The notes under the pieces are model-generated. The model saw only the letters and a program-made list of their open reading frames with translations, was not told where the DNA came from and did not search any database. Both the position numbers and the translations under genes were made by a program. From JBBDWK01 sp040902885 (GTDB lineage: Bacteria; Acidobacteriota; Terriglobia; Bryobacterales; Bryobacteraceae), in contig JBBDWK010000114.1 of assembly GCA_040902885.1 (NCBI GenBank), positions 1-57,227 on the forward strand: DNA of 57,227 bases, in the 5' to 3' direction. Shown here in pieces: positions 25,880 to 34,586 of this stretch. Each line of letters starts with the position of its first letter. The first letter of the stretch is position 1.

Positions 25880-26731
25880 ATGAAGGACTACCTGGAGTTG
25901 ACCAAGCCTCGTATCACGTGGCTCATCCTGATGAGCGCGGCGGTCGGCTATTTTTTCGGGATGCACGGCAGCTTCGACCTTTGGAGGGCCCTGCATACGT
26001 TGTGCGGCGTGGCGCTGATTGCATCCGGAACCGCCGCGTTGAACCAGTGGTACGAGCGCGAGGCGGACCGCAAGATGCGGCGCACCGCGGACCGGCCCAT
26101 TCCGGCCGGCCGCCTCTCTCCGAACCGCGCGCTTCTGTTTGGGCTGGGATTGTCCTTGGCGGGTTTGATCGAGCTGGCGCTTGCCGTCAACGTGCTGACC
26201 GGATTGCTGGGCCTGTTCACCATGGCCAGCTATCTGTGCCTCTACACGCCGCTGAAGCAGCGCACCCCGTTATCCACCCTGGTGGGCGCGTTCCCTGGAG
26301 CCATGCCCCCGCTCATCGGCTATGCCGGTTCGAGCGGCACCCTTACCCTGGAAGCCTGGACGCTCTTCGCAATCCTGTTTTTATGGCAGTTTCCGCATTT
26401 TTTAGCGATCGCCTGGATGTACCGCGAGGATTACGCGCGGGCGGGCATTCTCATGCTGCCGGTCGTGGAACCCGACGGGTCCGCGACGGCGCGCCAGATC
26501 GTGCTGTACTCGCTCGCTCTGATTCCGGTGAGCGTATTCCCCTTCATTCTGGGCATGTCCGGGCAGATCTACCCGTTCGGAGCGCTTCTTCTGGGCCTTC
26601 TCTTCCTCTACTCGGGGATCCGGGTGGCGCTGGACCGGACCATTCTGAAAGCCCGCCGCGTGCTTCTCGCGTCGGTGATCTACCTGCCTCTGATTTACTG
26701 TTTGATGTTGCTGGACAGGCCGGCTCTGTGA
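25880..26731 (+). CDS. ctaB: Haem O synthase (protoheme IX farnesyltransferase)
   Basis: UbiA-type prenyltransferase that adds a farnesyl group to haem b, giving haem O for haem-copper oxidases. 283 residues, about nine membrane helices. The first Asp-rich site is NQWYEREADRKMRRTADRP (about 54-72), and the family signatures LTKPRITWLILMSAAVGYF at the N-terminus and FPGAMPPLIGYAG near the middle are intact. No ctaA or oxidase subunit genes are in the window, yet its presence implies that the cell has a haem O or haem A oxidase. The stop overlaps the start of the ABC ATPase gene (GTGA). Confidence 0.95.
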   Translation: MKDYLELTKPRITWLILMSAAVGYFFGMHGSFDLWRALHTLCGVALIASGTAALNQWYEREADRKMRRTADRPIPAGRLSPNRALLFGLGLSLAGLIELALAVNVLTGLLGLFTMASYLCLYTPLKQRTPLSTLVGAFPGAMPPLIGYAGSSGTLTLEAWTLFAILFLWQFPHFLAIAWMYREDYARAGILMLPVVEPDGSATARQIVLYSLALIPVSVFPFILGMSGQIYPFGALLLGLLFLYSGIRVALDRTILKARRVLLASVIYLPLIYCLMLLDRPAL

Positions 26732-27639
26732 TTGTATCGGTTGAGAACCTGGCCCATTCCTATGGGTCGCGCCTGGCGCTCGCGGGAGTGTCCTTCCAGG
26801 TCGAACAGGGCGAGATCTTCGGACTGCTAGGTCCCAACGGCGGCGGCAAAAGCACGCTCTTCCGCATCCTGGCCACCATGATGACGCCCCGCAAAGGCCG
26901 GGCGACGGTCGCCGGGCACGATGTGGAGCGCTCTCCGGCGGTCGTGCGGCGGCAGATCGGTGTCGTATTCCAGTCGCACAGCCTGGATCGCAGCCTGACG
27001 GTGGCCGAGAACCTGCGCAGCCAGGGCTATCTGCACGGTCTCTCGGGAGCGAAGCTGGCCGAGCGGATGGAGACGGTGATGTCCAGGCTGGGCATTGCGG
27101 ATCGCCGCAACGATCTGGTGGAGAAGCTCTCGGGCGGGCTCAAACGCCGGGTGGAGATCGCCAAAGGCCTGCTGCACAAGCCCGGCGTGCTGCTGATGGA
27201 CGAAGCATCCACTGGACTCGATCCGCGCGCGCGCCGCGAGCTGTGGAGCTTCATCGAGGATCTGCGCGCCAAGGAAGGCGTGACCGTTCTCCTGACTACG
27301 CACATTCTGGAGGAAGCCGACCGCTGCGACCGTCTGATTCTGCTGCATCAGGGCTCCGTTGTGGCGGAGGGAAAGCCTAGCGAGCTGAAAGACAGGATCG
27401 GCGGCGATGTGGTGGTCCTCGCCGCGAACGATGCGGAAGGTCTCGCCGCGCGCGTGCGCAGCCGGTTCAGTCTGGACCCGCGGATTGTGGACGGCACGGT
27501 GCGCGTGGAGATCGCCAACGGCCACCGCTTTATCACCGAGGTGGTGGAGGCGTTCCCCGGATCGGTCGACTCGGTGGCGCTGCACAAGCCCACCCTTGAG
27601 GATCTCTTCGTCAGGGAAACGGGAGCGCTGATTTGCTAG
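26728..27639 (+). CDS. ABC transporter ATP-binding protein (ABC-2 type)
   Basis: 303 residues from GTG 26728, which overlaps the ctaB stop by four bases; the frame is open further upstream but that sequence is antiparallel in character to ctaB and not coding. Walker A is GPNGGGKST (Gly replaces the usual Ala), signature LSGGLKRRVEIAKGLLHKP, Walker B VLLMDEAST (Ala where most have Pro) and H-loop LLTTHILEEADR. The C-terminal 80 residues (DVVVLAANDAEGLAARV onwards) are the accessory domain seen in DrrA/CcmA-like exporters. It energises the permease at 27633. The substrate is unknown; position between ctaB and the Sco gene suggests a role in oxidase assembly, perhaps haem or copper handling. Confidence 0.93.
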   Translation: MIVSVENLAHSYGSRLALAGVSFQVEQGEIFGLLGPNGGGKSTLFRILATMMTPRKGRATVAGHDVERSPAVVRRQIGVVFQSHSLDRSLTVAENLRSQGYLHGLSGAKLAERMETVMSRLGIADRRNDLVEKLSGGLKRRVEIAKGLLHKPGVLLMDEASTGLDPRARRELWSFIEDLRAKEGVTVLLTTHILEEADRCDRLILLHQGSVVAEGKPSELKDRIGGDVVVLAANDAEGLAARVRSRFSLDPRIVDGTVRVEIANGHRFITEVVEAFPGSVDSVALHKPTLEDLFVRETGALIC

Positions 27640-28379
27640 GGTTCTGGTTGCCGGTCGCCGCGCTTTGGAAGCGGGAGCTGGTTCGATTCTGGCGGCAGAA
27701 GAGCCGCGTGCTGGGCGTGGTCGCCTCGCCGCTGGTGTTCTGGCTGCTGATCGGTTCCGGCTTCGGCGATCTGGCGTATTACTTTCCGGGCGCGCTGGTG
27801 CTCACGGTGATGTTCTCGGCCATCTTCTCGACCATGTCGATCATCGAAGACCGGCGGGAAGGATTTCTGCTTTCGATGCTGGTTTCGCCCGCCTCGCGCG
27901 GCAGCATGGTGCTCGGCAAAGTGCTCGGCGCGGCGACGCTGGCCTGGATTCAGGGCCTCATCTTCCTCGCCTTCGCGCCCCTGGCCGGCTTGCGGACGCC
28001 GCTGGCCGGGTTGGCCGCGGTGGCAGGTTCTATTTTTCTGATCTCGTTCACTCTCACGGCGCTGGGATTCATGATCGCCTGGAAGATGAATTCCACTCAG
28101 GGCTTCCACGCCATCATGAATCTGTTCCTGGTGCCCATGTGGATGGTCTCGGGCGCCGTGTTTCCCATCGCCGGGGCGCAGGGCTGGATGCGAGCGGTGA
28201 TGTGGGCCAACCCGCTCACTTACTCTCTGGCGCTCCTGCGCGAGCTGCTCGCTCCCGCATCCGCCGCGGGCGGGCCTGGAATCGTCGCCAGCCTCTGGGT
28301 AACCGTCGGCTTCGGCATCGTGCTGCTGGCGGCCGCGTCGATGCTGGCATCGCGGAAATCGCCGGAAAGTTCGGCATGA
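27633..28379 (+). CDS. ABC-2 type transporter permease
   Basis: Membrane partner of the preceding ATPase, 248 residues with about six helices and the ABC-2 signature region PMWMVSGAVFPIAGAQGWM before the last helices. The TTG at 27633 is used: GGGAG (27621-27625) sits 7 nt upstream and the gene then overlaps the ATPase end, as the other genes here do. No ATG is available near the N-terminus. The stop overlaps the next start (ATGA). Substrate unknown. Confidence 0.88.
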   Translation: MLGFWLPVAALWKRELVRFWRQKSRVLGVVASPLVFWLLIGSGFGDLAYYFPGALVLTVMFSAIFSTMSIIEDRREGFLLSMLVSPASRGSMVLGKVLGAATLAWIQGLIFLAFAPLAGLRTPLAGLAAVAGSIFLISFTLTALGFMIAWKMNSTQGFHAIMNLFLVPMWMVSGAVFPIAGAQGWMRAVMWANPLTYSLALLRELLAPASAAGGPGIVASLWVTVGFGIVLLAAASMLASRKSPESSA

Positions 28380-28927
28380 AGCGGTACGGTTTCTTTAGCC
28401 TCCTGATCGCCTTGACGGCCTGTACGAAGAGCACGCCGCTTCCCGTGTACGGGGCCACGAGCGACTTCGAGTTGACCGCTCAAACCGGCGAGAAGTTTTC
28501 GCGGGAAGCGCTGGACGGCAAGATCTGGGTAGCCGATTTCATCTTCACCTCGTGCGCCGGACCCTGCCCGCGCATGAGCTCCCAGATGCGGCAGGTGCAA
28601 TCCCTGGTCGCCAGGATTCCCGACGTGCGTCTGGTGTCCTTCACAGTGGACCCGGAGCGGGACACGCCGGAGGTGCTGGCCGAATATGCCAAGCGCTATC
28701 GCGCCGAACCCGGCCGCTGGCACTTCCTCACGGGCGACCGGGAGACGCTGCACCGCCTGAAGCTCGATACTTTCAAGCTGGGCAGCGTGGATGGCAATCT
28801 GAATCACAGCACGCGCTTCGTGCTGGTGGACCGGAGGGGGCGCATTCGCGGCTATTATGGGACCATGGAGGACGGGTTCATTCCGCAACTGGTTCGCGAC
28901 ATCCGGGCGCTGGCGAGGGAAGGATGA
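28376..28927 (+). CDS. Sco1/SenC-type copper chaperone lipoprotein
   Basis: Thioredoxin-fold copper chaperone that delivers copper to the CuA site of cytochrome c oxidase. 183 residues. The short hydrophobic N-terminus ends in a lipobox-like LTAC. Copper ligands are in FTSCAGPCPRM (CxxxCP) and the conserved His in NLNHSTRFVLVD near residue 142. ATG 28376 overlaps the permease stop; the end overlaps the DUF420 start. With ctaB this supports a link of the operon to terminal-oxidase biogenesis. Confidence 0.93.
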   Translation: MKRYGFFSLLIALTACTKSTPLPVYGATSDFELTAQTGEKFSREALDGKIWVADFIFTSCAGPCPRMSSQMRQVQSLVARIPDVRLVSFTVDPERDTPEVLAEYAKRYRAEPGRWHFLTGDRETLHRLKLDTFKLGSVDGNLNHSTRFVLVDRRGRIRGYYGTMEDGFIPQLVRDIRALAREG

Positions 28928-29337
28928 CGATACATGACCTTCCCACGGTGAACGCCACGCTGAACGCTTCGGCGGCGGTGCTTCTGCTGTGGGGCTACCG
29001 GTTGATCCGGCGGCGAGAGATTGAAAAGCACCGCAAGGTGATGCTTACGGCGTTCGGCGTGTCGGCGGCTTTCCTGGTTTGCTATCTGGTCTACCACTAC
29101 AACGTGGGCTCGGTGCGCTTTCAGAAAACCGGGGCCATCCGGACGGTGTACTTCGGCATTCTGATCACGCACACGATTCTGGCGGCCGCGGTTCCGTTCC
29201 TGGCGCTGATCACGCTGAATCGCGCGCTCAACAAGCGCTTCGACAAGCACCGGCGGATCGCCCGCTGGACCTTGCCCATCTGGCTGTATGTGAGCGTTAC
29301 CGGCGTGGTGGTTTACGTGATGTTATACCGGTTGTAG
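28924..29337 (+). CDS. DUF420 membrane protein
   Basis: 137 residues with four membrane helices. It matches the DUF420 (YozB-like) family by length, by the sequence RRREIEKHRKVMLTAF between helices 1 and 2, and by conserved His residues (HRK, YHY, THT, KHRR) near helix ends. The function is not established; the family often sits beside oxidase-assembly genes. ATG 28924 overlaps the Sco stop. It is the last gene of the respiratory operon, convergent with an ADOP gene whose stop is 14 nt away with no hairpin terminator visible. Confidence 0.88.
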   Translation: MTIHDLPTVNATLNASAAVLLLWGYRLIRRREIEKHRKVMLTAFGVSAAFLVCYLVYHYNVGSVRFQKTGAIRTVYFGILITHTILAAAVPFLALITLNRALNKRFDKHRRIARWTLPIWLYVSVTGVVVYVMLYRL

Positions 29338-29351
29338 GCTAAGGGTCGCTT

Positions 29352-32000
29352 CTATTCCTGCCGTATTGCAGTCAGTGGATCGATTTTGGAGGCGCGCCTG
29401 GCCGGAACATAGCAGGCAACCAGTGTCACCGCACCCAGCAGAACCGCGACGGCCAGATACACCAGGGGATCGTTCGGCTGCACTTGAAACAGCATGGTCG
29501 TAAGCAACCGTGTACCGGCAACTGCCGCGGCCAAGCCTAAGGCTAAACCGAGACCCGCGAGGGCCAGTCCTTGGCCGAGGATGAGCCGGAGCACGGAACC
29601 CGCGCTGGCGCCCAAGGCTATCCGCAGGCCGATCTCGTTCGACCGTTGGCCTACGGCGTACGCCATCACGCCATAGACACCTGCCATGGCGAGACATACT
29701 GCCAGTCCCGCGAAAACCCCAAACAACAGAGTGCGAAATCTGGGCGCAGCCACGTTCTCCGAAAGCCTCGCTTCCATAGTCGTGAACTTCACCGGGACAT
29801 CCGGCGACCTCTCACGCGCCAAGCTCCGCACTGTTTCCGCAAGCGCGGTTGGATTGCCTACTGTCCGCGCGACGACGCTCAACGTCGATCCGTTGTACTG
29901 GTGTTGCTGATACGGCATGTAGCACTCGGGCATCGGCTCGCGAGCAGGTCCATACTGCCGGACGCTACCGGCAACGCCAATGATCGTCATGCCCTTGGGT
30001 GAATCGAACGTACAGAAGATCGTCCTGCCAATAGGATTCTCGCCGGGAAACGCTTGTCGAACTAGCGCTTCATTGATGATGGCGACGAAGGGTGCATCGA
30101 AGGTGTCGCCGTCATTGAAGTCGCGTCCGCTCTTTACGGGGATTCCGAGCGCCGCGAAAGTACCAGGCGCGACGATGGAAAGGACGGCGCCAGGCGCATT
30201 ACTGCGGTCCGGCCGGGCCGGCATGTGATCGATGAAATAGGAACCTGTTGCAGAGGTCGACTCGGCATTTCCGGGCGGTGCCATCGTTGCGCCGGCTGCC
30301 AACACGCCGGGTAGAGTCGCAATTTGAGAGAGCATATCTTTGAAGAATTGGTTGGCCACTCGCAGTGGGGCGGGCACGGTCGTCCTCATCACCAGTACCT
30401 TTTCGGGACGAAACCCCAAGGCCACGTTGTGCAAGGCTATAAAGCTCTTGATCAGCAGACCAGCTCCGGAGAGAAGCACCACGGCCAGTGCGATCTCGGC
30501 CACCACCAGCACTCCACGCGTGCGGCCGAGTCCGCCGCCAACCACCGACCGCGTTCCTCCGTGCTTCAGCGCCTCGTTCAACTCGACTTTCGAGGCGTAG
30601 AGCGCCGGCACGAGGCCAAACAGGAAGCTCGTTATCACCGAAGCGCCAAGCGTAAACGCGAGTACCGATGCGTCGATCCCGGTTTCTGCTAGCCGCGGTA
30701 CGTCTGCCGGAGCGAGTGCCACCAGCGCCTTCGCTCCCCAGTATGCGAACAGAAGTCCGGAAGCGCCCGCGAGGAATGCCAGCAGAGAGCTCTCAGTGAT
30801 CAATTGCCTCACGATGCGCCGCTGGCTCGCTCCTAGTGCAGCGCGAACCGCGACCTCGCGAGTGCGTGCCGTCGCCTTGCCGAGCAACAGCGTAGCAGTG
30901 TTCGCACAGGCGATCAGAAGCACCACTGTAACGGTACCGAGCAAAAGGTAGAGCGTGAGACGAATGTCGCCCACCATGTCATCGCGCATTCGCGCCACAG
31001 TGACACTCCGGCCCTTGTTCCTTTCCGGGTACTGCCGTTCGAGCCGTCCAGCGATGGAGGTCATCTCCGCTTGCGCCCGTTCGAGGGCAACGTCGGTTTT
31101 GAGTCGCGCAACCGCAAGGTAGTTTCTGGAGCGGTATCCCCGCTGCTCTCGGGAAATCGTACTAGCCGGACGCCAGAGATCCGTCTTGCCCGGAAAGTGG
31201 AAGCCTGGTGGCAGCACGCCTACGATCGGCAGCGCTCTGCCAGACATGCGAACCGTTTGCCCTAGTACACGAGGATCACCAGCAAAACGGCGTTGCCAAT
31301 AACCGTGGCTGATCATCAACGCCGCGCCACTGCCCTTTTGCACCTCCTCAGCCGTAAAGGAGCGCCCGACCATAGGCTCAGCGGCCAAGACGCGAAAGAA
31401 CTCAGGACTCACCACGGTGGCTTGGGCATATTCAGCCGCGGACCCCGGCATCACCGCAGTTTCATCTGAGCGATAGTAGGCCAGCGATTCAAAGGAGGAA
31501 CTCTGGTCGTGCCAACCGTCGAAGTCGAGGATAGCGATCTGCCGCGACAAGGGACCCTGCGCGTCGCCGGTTGTCGAAGCAGCGGAGAGAGTCACAATTC
31601 GATCCGGATCGCGATACGACAGCGGCTTCAGCAGCACGGCGTTCACCACGCTGAACACAGCCGTATTGGCGCCGATGCCGAGCGCCATAATCAGGACGGC
31701 GAGCGCGGCAAAGCCCGGACTCCGGCGCAGGGTCCGCCCCGCATACCGGAGATCCCGTAAGAGGTCATCGATGAAGTTCACGCGGCGCATGTCGCGGCAT
31801 TCCTCCTTGTTTTTGGCAATTGCCCCCATTGCGCGCAGCGCGGTGTACTGCGCCTCCTCCGGTGAGAGGCCAGTATTCAGTCCTTCGTCAATCTGGCGTT
31901 CCAGGTGGTACTGGAGTTCCTCGTCGAGTTCCCGGTCAACGCGCGTTTTGCGGAATACGGAGCGAAAGGTTAGGCGAAGCTGTGTGAGCCAGCGCGACAT
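29352..32000 (-). CDS. ADOP-type ABC permease (acidobacterial duplicated orphan permease)
   Basis: 882 residues from ATG 32000, chosen because GGAAGGAAG lies just upstream and it matches the family N-terminus (MSRWLTQLRLTFRSVFRK). A helical cytoplasmic prefix (about 1-85; VDRELDEELQYHLERQID) precedes two MacB-PCD/FtsX units. The first has a helix at about 95, a periplasmic domain and three helices (LLIACANTATLLLGKATART); the second starts at about 490 and ends with the canonical ARRASKIDPLTAIRQE. No ATPase domain is present or adjacent, as is typical for this family. It lies 17 nt after a PadR gene and so is probably under its control. The substrate is unknown. Confidence 0.9.
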   Translation of the reverse strand: MSRWLTQLRLTFRSVFRKTRVDRELDEELQYHLERQIDEGLNTGLSPEEAQYTALRAMGAIAKNKEECRDMRRVNFIDDLLRDLRYAGRTLRRSPGFAALAVLIMALGIGANTAVFSVVNAVLLKPLSYRDPDRIVTLSAASTTGDAQGPLSRQIAILDFDGWHDQSSSFESLAYYRSDETAVMPGSAAEYAQATVVSPEFFRVLAAEPMVGRSFTAEEVQKGSGAALMISHGYWQRRFAGDPRVLGQTVRMSGRALPIVGVLPPGFHFPGKTDLWRPASTISREQRGYRSRNYLAVARLKTDVALERAQAEMTSIAGRLERQYPERNKGRSVTVARMRDDMVGDIRLTLYLLLGTVTVVLLIACANTATLLLGKATARTREVAVRAALGASQRRIVRQLITESSLLAFLAGASGLLFAYWGAKALVALAPADVPRLAETGIDASVLAFTLGASVITSFLFGLVPALYASKVELNEALKHGGTRSVVGGGLGRTRGVLVVAEIALAVVLLSGAGLLIKSFIALHNVALGFRPEKVLVMRTTVPAPLRVANQFFKDMLSQIATLPGVLAAGATMAPPGNAESTSATGSYFIDHMPARPDRSNAPGAVLSIVAPGTFAALGIPVKSGRDFNDGDTFDAPFVAIINEALVRQAFPGENPIGRTIFCTFDSPKGMTIIGVAGSVRQYGPAREPMPECYMPYQQHQYNGSTLSVVARTVGNPTALAETVRSLARERSPDVPVKFTTMEARLSENVAAPRFRTLLFGVFAGLAVCLAMAGVYGVMAYAVGQRSNEIGLRIALGASAGSVLRLILGQGLALAGLGLALGLAAAVAGTRLLTTMLFQVQPNDPLVYLAVAVLLGAVTLVACYVPARRASKIDPLTAIRQE

Positions 32001-32017
32001 CTCGCGTCTTCCTTCCT

Positions 32018-32347
32018 TTAGACCGTGCGCACAATAGCGGAGATGGCGCCCGAGAGCCGCTCCCAGGCGGCCGCTTCTTCGGTCAGGGCCTTGCGTCCAG
32101 CGCGCGTCAGCGAGTAGTATTTGGCGCGGCGATTGGTTTCCGAGACCTTCCACTCGGCCTCGATCCAGCCCTGCTGCTCCAGCTTGTGCAACGCAGGGTA
32201 AAGCGCGCTCTGGCCGACCTGCAGGACCTCGCTGGACATCTGCCGGATTCGACGCGCGATTGCCCAACCGTGCATGGGCTCGAGGGCGACGATTTTCAAG
32301 ATGAGCAGGTCCAAAGTGCCCTGCACGAGATCCGTCGGCTTGCTCAT
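32018..32347 (-). CDS. PadR-family transcriptional regulator
   Basis: 109 residues from ATG 32347. It is a winged-helix PadR protein: DLVQGTLDLLILKIVALEPMHG, QSALYPALHKLEQQGWI (recognition helix and wing) and AKYYSLTRAGRKAL, then a short C-terminal dimerisation helix. This layout matches the acidobacterial PadR subgroup found beside ADOP permeases. It probably represses its own promoter (32373-32401) and the downstream permease. It is divergent from the toxin-antitoxin pair, sharing a 94-bp gap. Confidence 0.9.
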   Translation of the reverse strand: MSKPTDLVQGTLDLLILKIVALEPMHGWAIARRIRQMSSEVLQVGQSALYPALHKLEQQGWIEAEWKVSETNRRAKYYSLTRAGRKALTEEAAAWERLSGAISAIVRTV

Positions 32348-32364
32348 GACTCTTGCCTCAGTTA

Positions 32365-32384
32365 CTGACAATAGTATGCGTCAG
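32365..32384. promoter_or_regulatory. Candidate PadR operator (inverted repeat over the -10)
   Basis: CTGAC (32365-32369) and GTCAG (32380-32384) form an inverted repeat with a 10-bp centre that contains the -10 of the PadR promoter. Spacing of about one and a half turns and location fit a dimeric winged-helix repressor. Binding is inference. Confidence 0.4.
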
Positions 32385-32401
32385 CAAGACGATTGTGTCA
32401 A
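32373..32401 (-). promoter_or_regulatory. Candidate promoter of PadR/ADOP unit
   Basis: On the minus strand, perfect TTGACA (32396-32401), a 17-bp spacer and CATACT (32373-32378). The start codon of the PadR gene is 26 nt beyond the -10. Confidence 0.6.
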
Positions 32402-32441
32402 GAGCAACCGCCGCCGTAGGCTAAACTGAGGAGAGAGTTCG

Positions 32442-32642
32442 ATGTTGGATAAACAGCAGTTGCATCAGCTCGTCGACCAGCTTCCGGAGTCGGAATTGAC
32501 GGCGGCGGCGCGCTATCTCGAATTCCTACTTTCGCACGAAGCTCCGGTCGATCCGGAAATGCTTGCGCGCATCGACCAAGCCCGCGCGCATCCGTCCCCC
32601 GGCATCTCACACGATGACGTGCTCAGGGAATTCGGGCTTTGA
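32442..32642 (+). CDS. Putative type II antitoxin
   Basis: 66 residues from ATG 32442 with a strong GAGGAGAGAG site (32428-32437). A helical N-terminus (LVDQLPESELTAAARYLEFL) and a C-terminal toxin-binding tail ending GISHDDVLREFGL resemble small antitoxins paired with RelE/ParE toxins. No ribbon-helix-helix motif is obvious, so DNA binding is uncertain. Its TGA overlaps the toxin's start codon, the coupling expected for such pairs. Confidence 0.72.
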   Translation: MLDKQQLHQLVDQLPESELTAAARYLEFLLSHEAPVDPEMLARIDQARAHPSPGISHDDVLREFGL

Positions 32643-32881
32643 AGTTCATCTGGGAGCCTGCTGCGCGCGCCGACTTGCGACATCTGGACAGAGACACTGC
32701 AATGAGGATCTTGCTTGCGCTCACGCGGTACGGTGAGACCGGCGAAGGTGACGTAAAGCGACTGACTGACCGCGAAGGACTGTGCCGGCTGCGCGTTGGC
32801 AAGTGGCGCGTGTTCTTCGATCTCGACGTGTCCGGCACGGCGCGTATTCACGGCATCGATAATCGGGGCCAAGCCTACTGA
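32639..32881 (+). CDS. RelE/ParE-family toxin
   Basis: 80 residues starting at TTG 32639, which overlaps the antitoxin stop (TTGA). The RelE fold pattern is visible: FIWEPAARADLRHLDRDTAMRIL helix pair, GDVKRLTDREGLCRLRVGKWRVFFDL strand block and a short final strand (RIHGIDNRGQAY). Family members are mRNA interferases or gyrase inhibitors; the Arg residues in LCRLRVGKWRV fit the catalytic face of RelE-type interferases, though this subgroup choice is inference. The next gene is convergent. Confidence 0.82.
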   Translation: MKFIWEPAARADLRHLDRDTAMRILLALTRYGETGEGDVKRLTDREGLCRLRVGKWRVFFDLDVSGTARIHGIDNRGQAY

Positions 32882-32993
32882 ATCCGGGCCGCGTGCTCCA
32901 CCACTTCGACTAGGACGACGACAACCGCGGAATCGTTAGGCTGCCCTCATAGTGCCGGGAGAATGCCACGCCAAAGCAAGGTTGATGACCAGT

Positions 32994-34583
32994 CTACTTC
33001 TGCAGCAGAAAATTCCCCACCAGCATGGAGTCCACGCCGGAGGAGTAGAAGCTCCGCACTGCGTCGCGCGGCGTGCAGACCAGCGGGTCCCCAAACAGAT
33101 TGAATGACGTGTTGTAGAGCACGGGCAGGCCCGTGGCCCGGCCGGCGGTGTGGAGCAGTTTCCAATAGAGCGGGTTGTCGTTGCGGTCCACGGTCTGGAC
33201 GCGGATGAGATCGTGGGCCAGCACGGCGCTGCGGAAGGCGCCGGCGTGCGGCTCGCGGACACGGCCCACGGTGGCCAGGAAGCGCGCATTCGGACCTACT
33301 TCGAAATATTCCGAGGCCAGCTCGGCCGGCACGGAGGCGGCAAACTTCCGGAAGCTTTCGCGGTGCTTGATATATGCGTTCAGGTTCTCGGCCGAGTAAG
33401 GGTCGCGCGGCGAGGCCAGAATGCTGCGGTTCCCGAGCGCGCGCGGGCCGAACTCCATCCGGCCGTGCATCCAGGCGACAATCTTATTCTCGTTCAGCTC
33501 GGCGACAGTGGCGTCAGCGAGCTCTTCGGTGGTCGGCAGATAGCGGAAGCGCAGCTTGCAGTTTTCGAGCACCTGCTTGATCTGCTCGGCGTCGAAGCTC
33601 GGTCCAAGGCACAGGTTGCCGATCCCGATGCGCTCGGGCCGCTGGTAAGTGTTGTGCCAGGCATGGAAAACGGCGCCGAGGGCCGTGCCCGCGTTTCCGG
33701 CGGCGGGCTGGACAAAGACGCTCGAAAATCGCGCCCGCTGCTCGAGCGCGGCCACCAGTAAAGCGTTGAGGCCGAGCCCGCCTCCCAGGCACAGATTAGT
33801 CCCCGAGCCGGCCATCTCGATGGCGCGCTGCTCGAGAGCGCGCTGGATGCCCGCGGCCAGGTGCGGGCGGATCGGCTCGGGCACGGGCGCTCCGTCCTCG
33901 ATTCCCAGGCAGTTGTAAAACTTGGCGCTGAAGCCGCCGTGGGTGATGCGTCCCGCGTCGATGAAGGAGCGGTCGAGCCGCGGCCAATCGCCGTTGTGCG
34001 GCGGCAGGATACGCAGGAACAGATCGACGAAGCGGTCGTCTCCGGTTACCGAGAGCCATTGCACCTTGTGCTCGTCGGCGTTGGCGCGGAAGCCCAGAAG
34101 CTCGGTCGCGCGGCTGTAAACATCGGCGATTGAATCGGGGTAGAAGCTTTCGCGCTCGAGCGTCAGCCGGTTTCCCTCGGCCTGCCAGCGTGCGCTGCAC
34201 CGGATATCGCCGGCCCGGTCGAGGGTCAGCACGGCTGCCGTCTCGTACGGCGAGGCATAGAAGGCCGAAGCGGCGTGCGCCCGGTGGTGCTCCACCAGCA
34301 CGATCCGGCTCTTGGGAAATCGCTCGCGCAACTGCAGCAGAAAGGCCGCGTCGTTCCCGGAAGAGATGGGACGGACCACGGCGACGCAGTCCACGTCCTG
34401 CGTCCGCACCCCGGCCATGGTCAGGCACCACGCCAGAGATTCTTCCGGCACTTCCGCGAGCAGCCGGCGCCGCTGGCCGCGCCGGCCTACCTTGGCCTCT
34501 TCGACCCCGGCCACCAGCTTTCCGTCCTTCACCAGGGCTGTTGCGGCATCTCCCAGGATGCCTCCGATTCCGACAATGATCAT
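32994..34583 (-). CDS. NodU/CmcH-family carbamoyltransferase
   Basis: Transfers a carbamoyl group from carbamoyl phosphate, through carbamoyl-adenylate, to a hydroxyl on a sugar or secondary metabolite. 529 residues. N-terminal Kae1-like domain: LVEHHRAHAASAFYASPYETAA (about 98-118) and LTLDRAGD. C-terminal domain (about 330-529): MHGRMEFGPRALGNRSILASP, KHRESFRKFAASVP and LPVLYNTSFNLFGDPLVCTP. It is slightly shorter than typical members (about 560-600). No biosynthetic cluster, sugar transferase or carbamoyl-phosphate synthase lies nearby, so the acceptor is unknown. Its ATG is 3 nt after the stop of the gltX remnant, implying the two were once one transcript. No clear Shine-Dalgarno is visible. 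Confidence 0.92.
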   Translation of the reverse strand: MIIVGIGGILGDAATALVKDGKLVAGVEEAKVGRRGQRRRLLAEVPEESLAWCLTMAGVRTQDVDCVAVVRPISSGNDAAFLLQLRERFPKSRIVLVEHHRAHAASAFYASPYETAAVLTLDRAGDIRCSARWQAEGNRLTLERESFYPDSIADVYSRATELLGFRANADEHKVQWLSVTGDDRFVDLFLRILPPHNGDWPRLDRSFIDAGRITHGGFSAKFYNCLGIEDGAPVPEPIRPHLAAGIQRALEQRAIEMAGSGTNLCLGGGLGLNALLVAALEQRARFSSVFVQPAAGNAGTALGAVFHAWHNTYQRPERIGIGNLCLGPSFDAEQIKQVLENCKLRFRYLPTTEELADATVAELNENKIVAWMHGRMEFGPRALGNRSILASPRDPYSAENLNAYIKHRESFRKFAASVPAELASEYFEVGPNARFLATVGRVREPHAGAFRSAVLAHDLIRVQTVDRNDNPLYWKLLHTAGRATGLPVLYNTSFNLFGDPLVCTPRDAVRSFYSSGVDSMLVGNFLLQK

Positions 34584-34586
34584 GAA

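Noticed and set aside
25918..26727. Upstream in-frame extension of the ABC ATPase through ctaB
   Set aside because: It overlaps the whole haem O synthase gene in another frame. The GTG at 26728 with the four-base overlap explains the ATPase start.
27665..28375. Upstream extension of the Sco-like gene through the ABC-2 permease
   Set aside because: The Sco lipoprotein signal starts at ATG 28376, and the upstream frame is an alternate reading of the permease gene.
32001..32267. N-terminal extension of the first ADOP gene over the PadR gene
   Set aside because: It would overlap most of PadR. ATG 32000 has a strong ribosome site and the family N-terminus.
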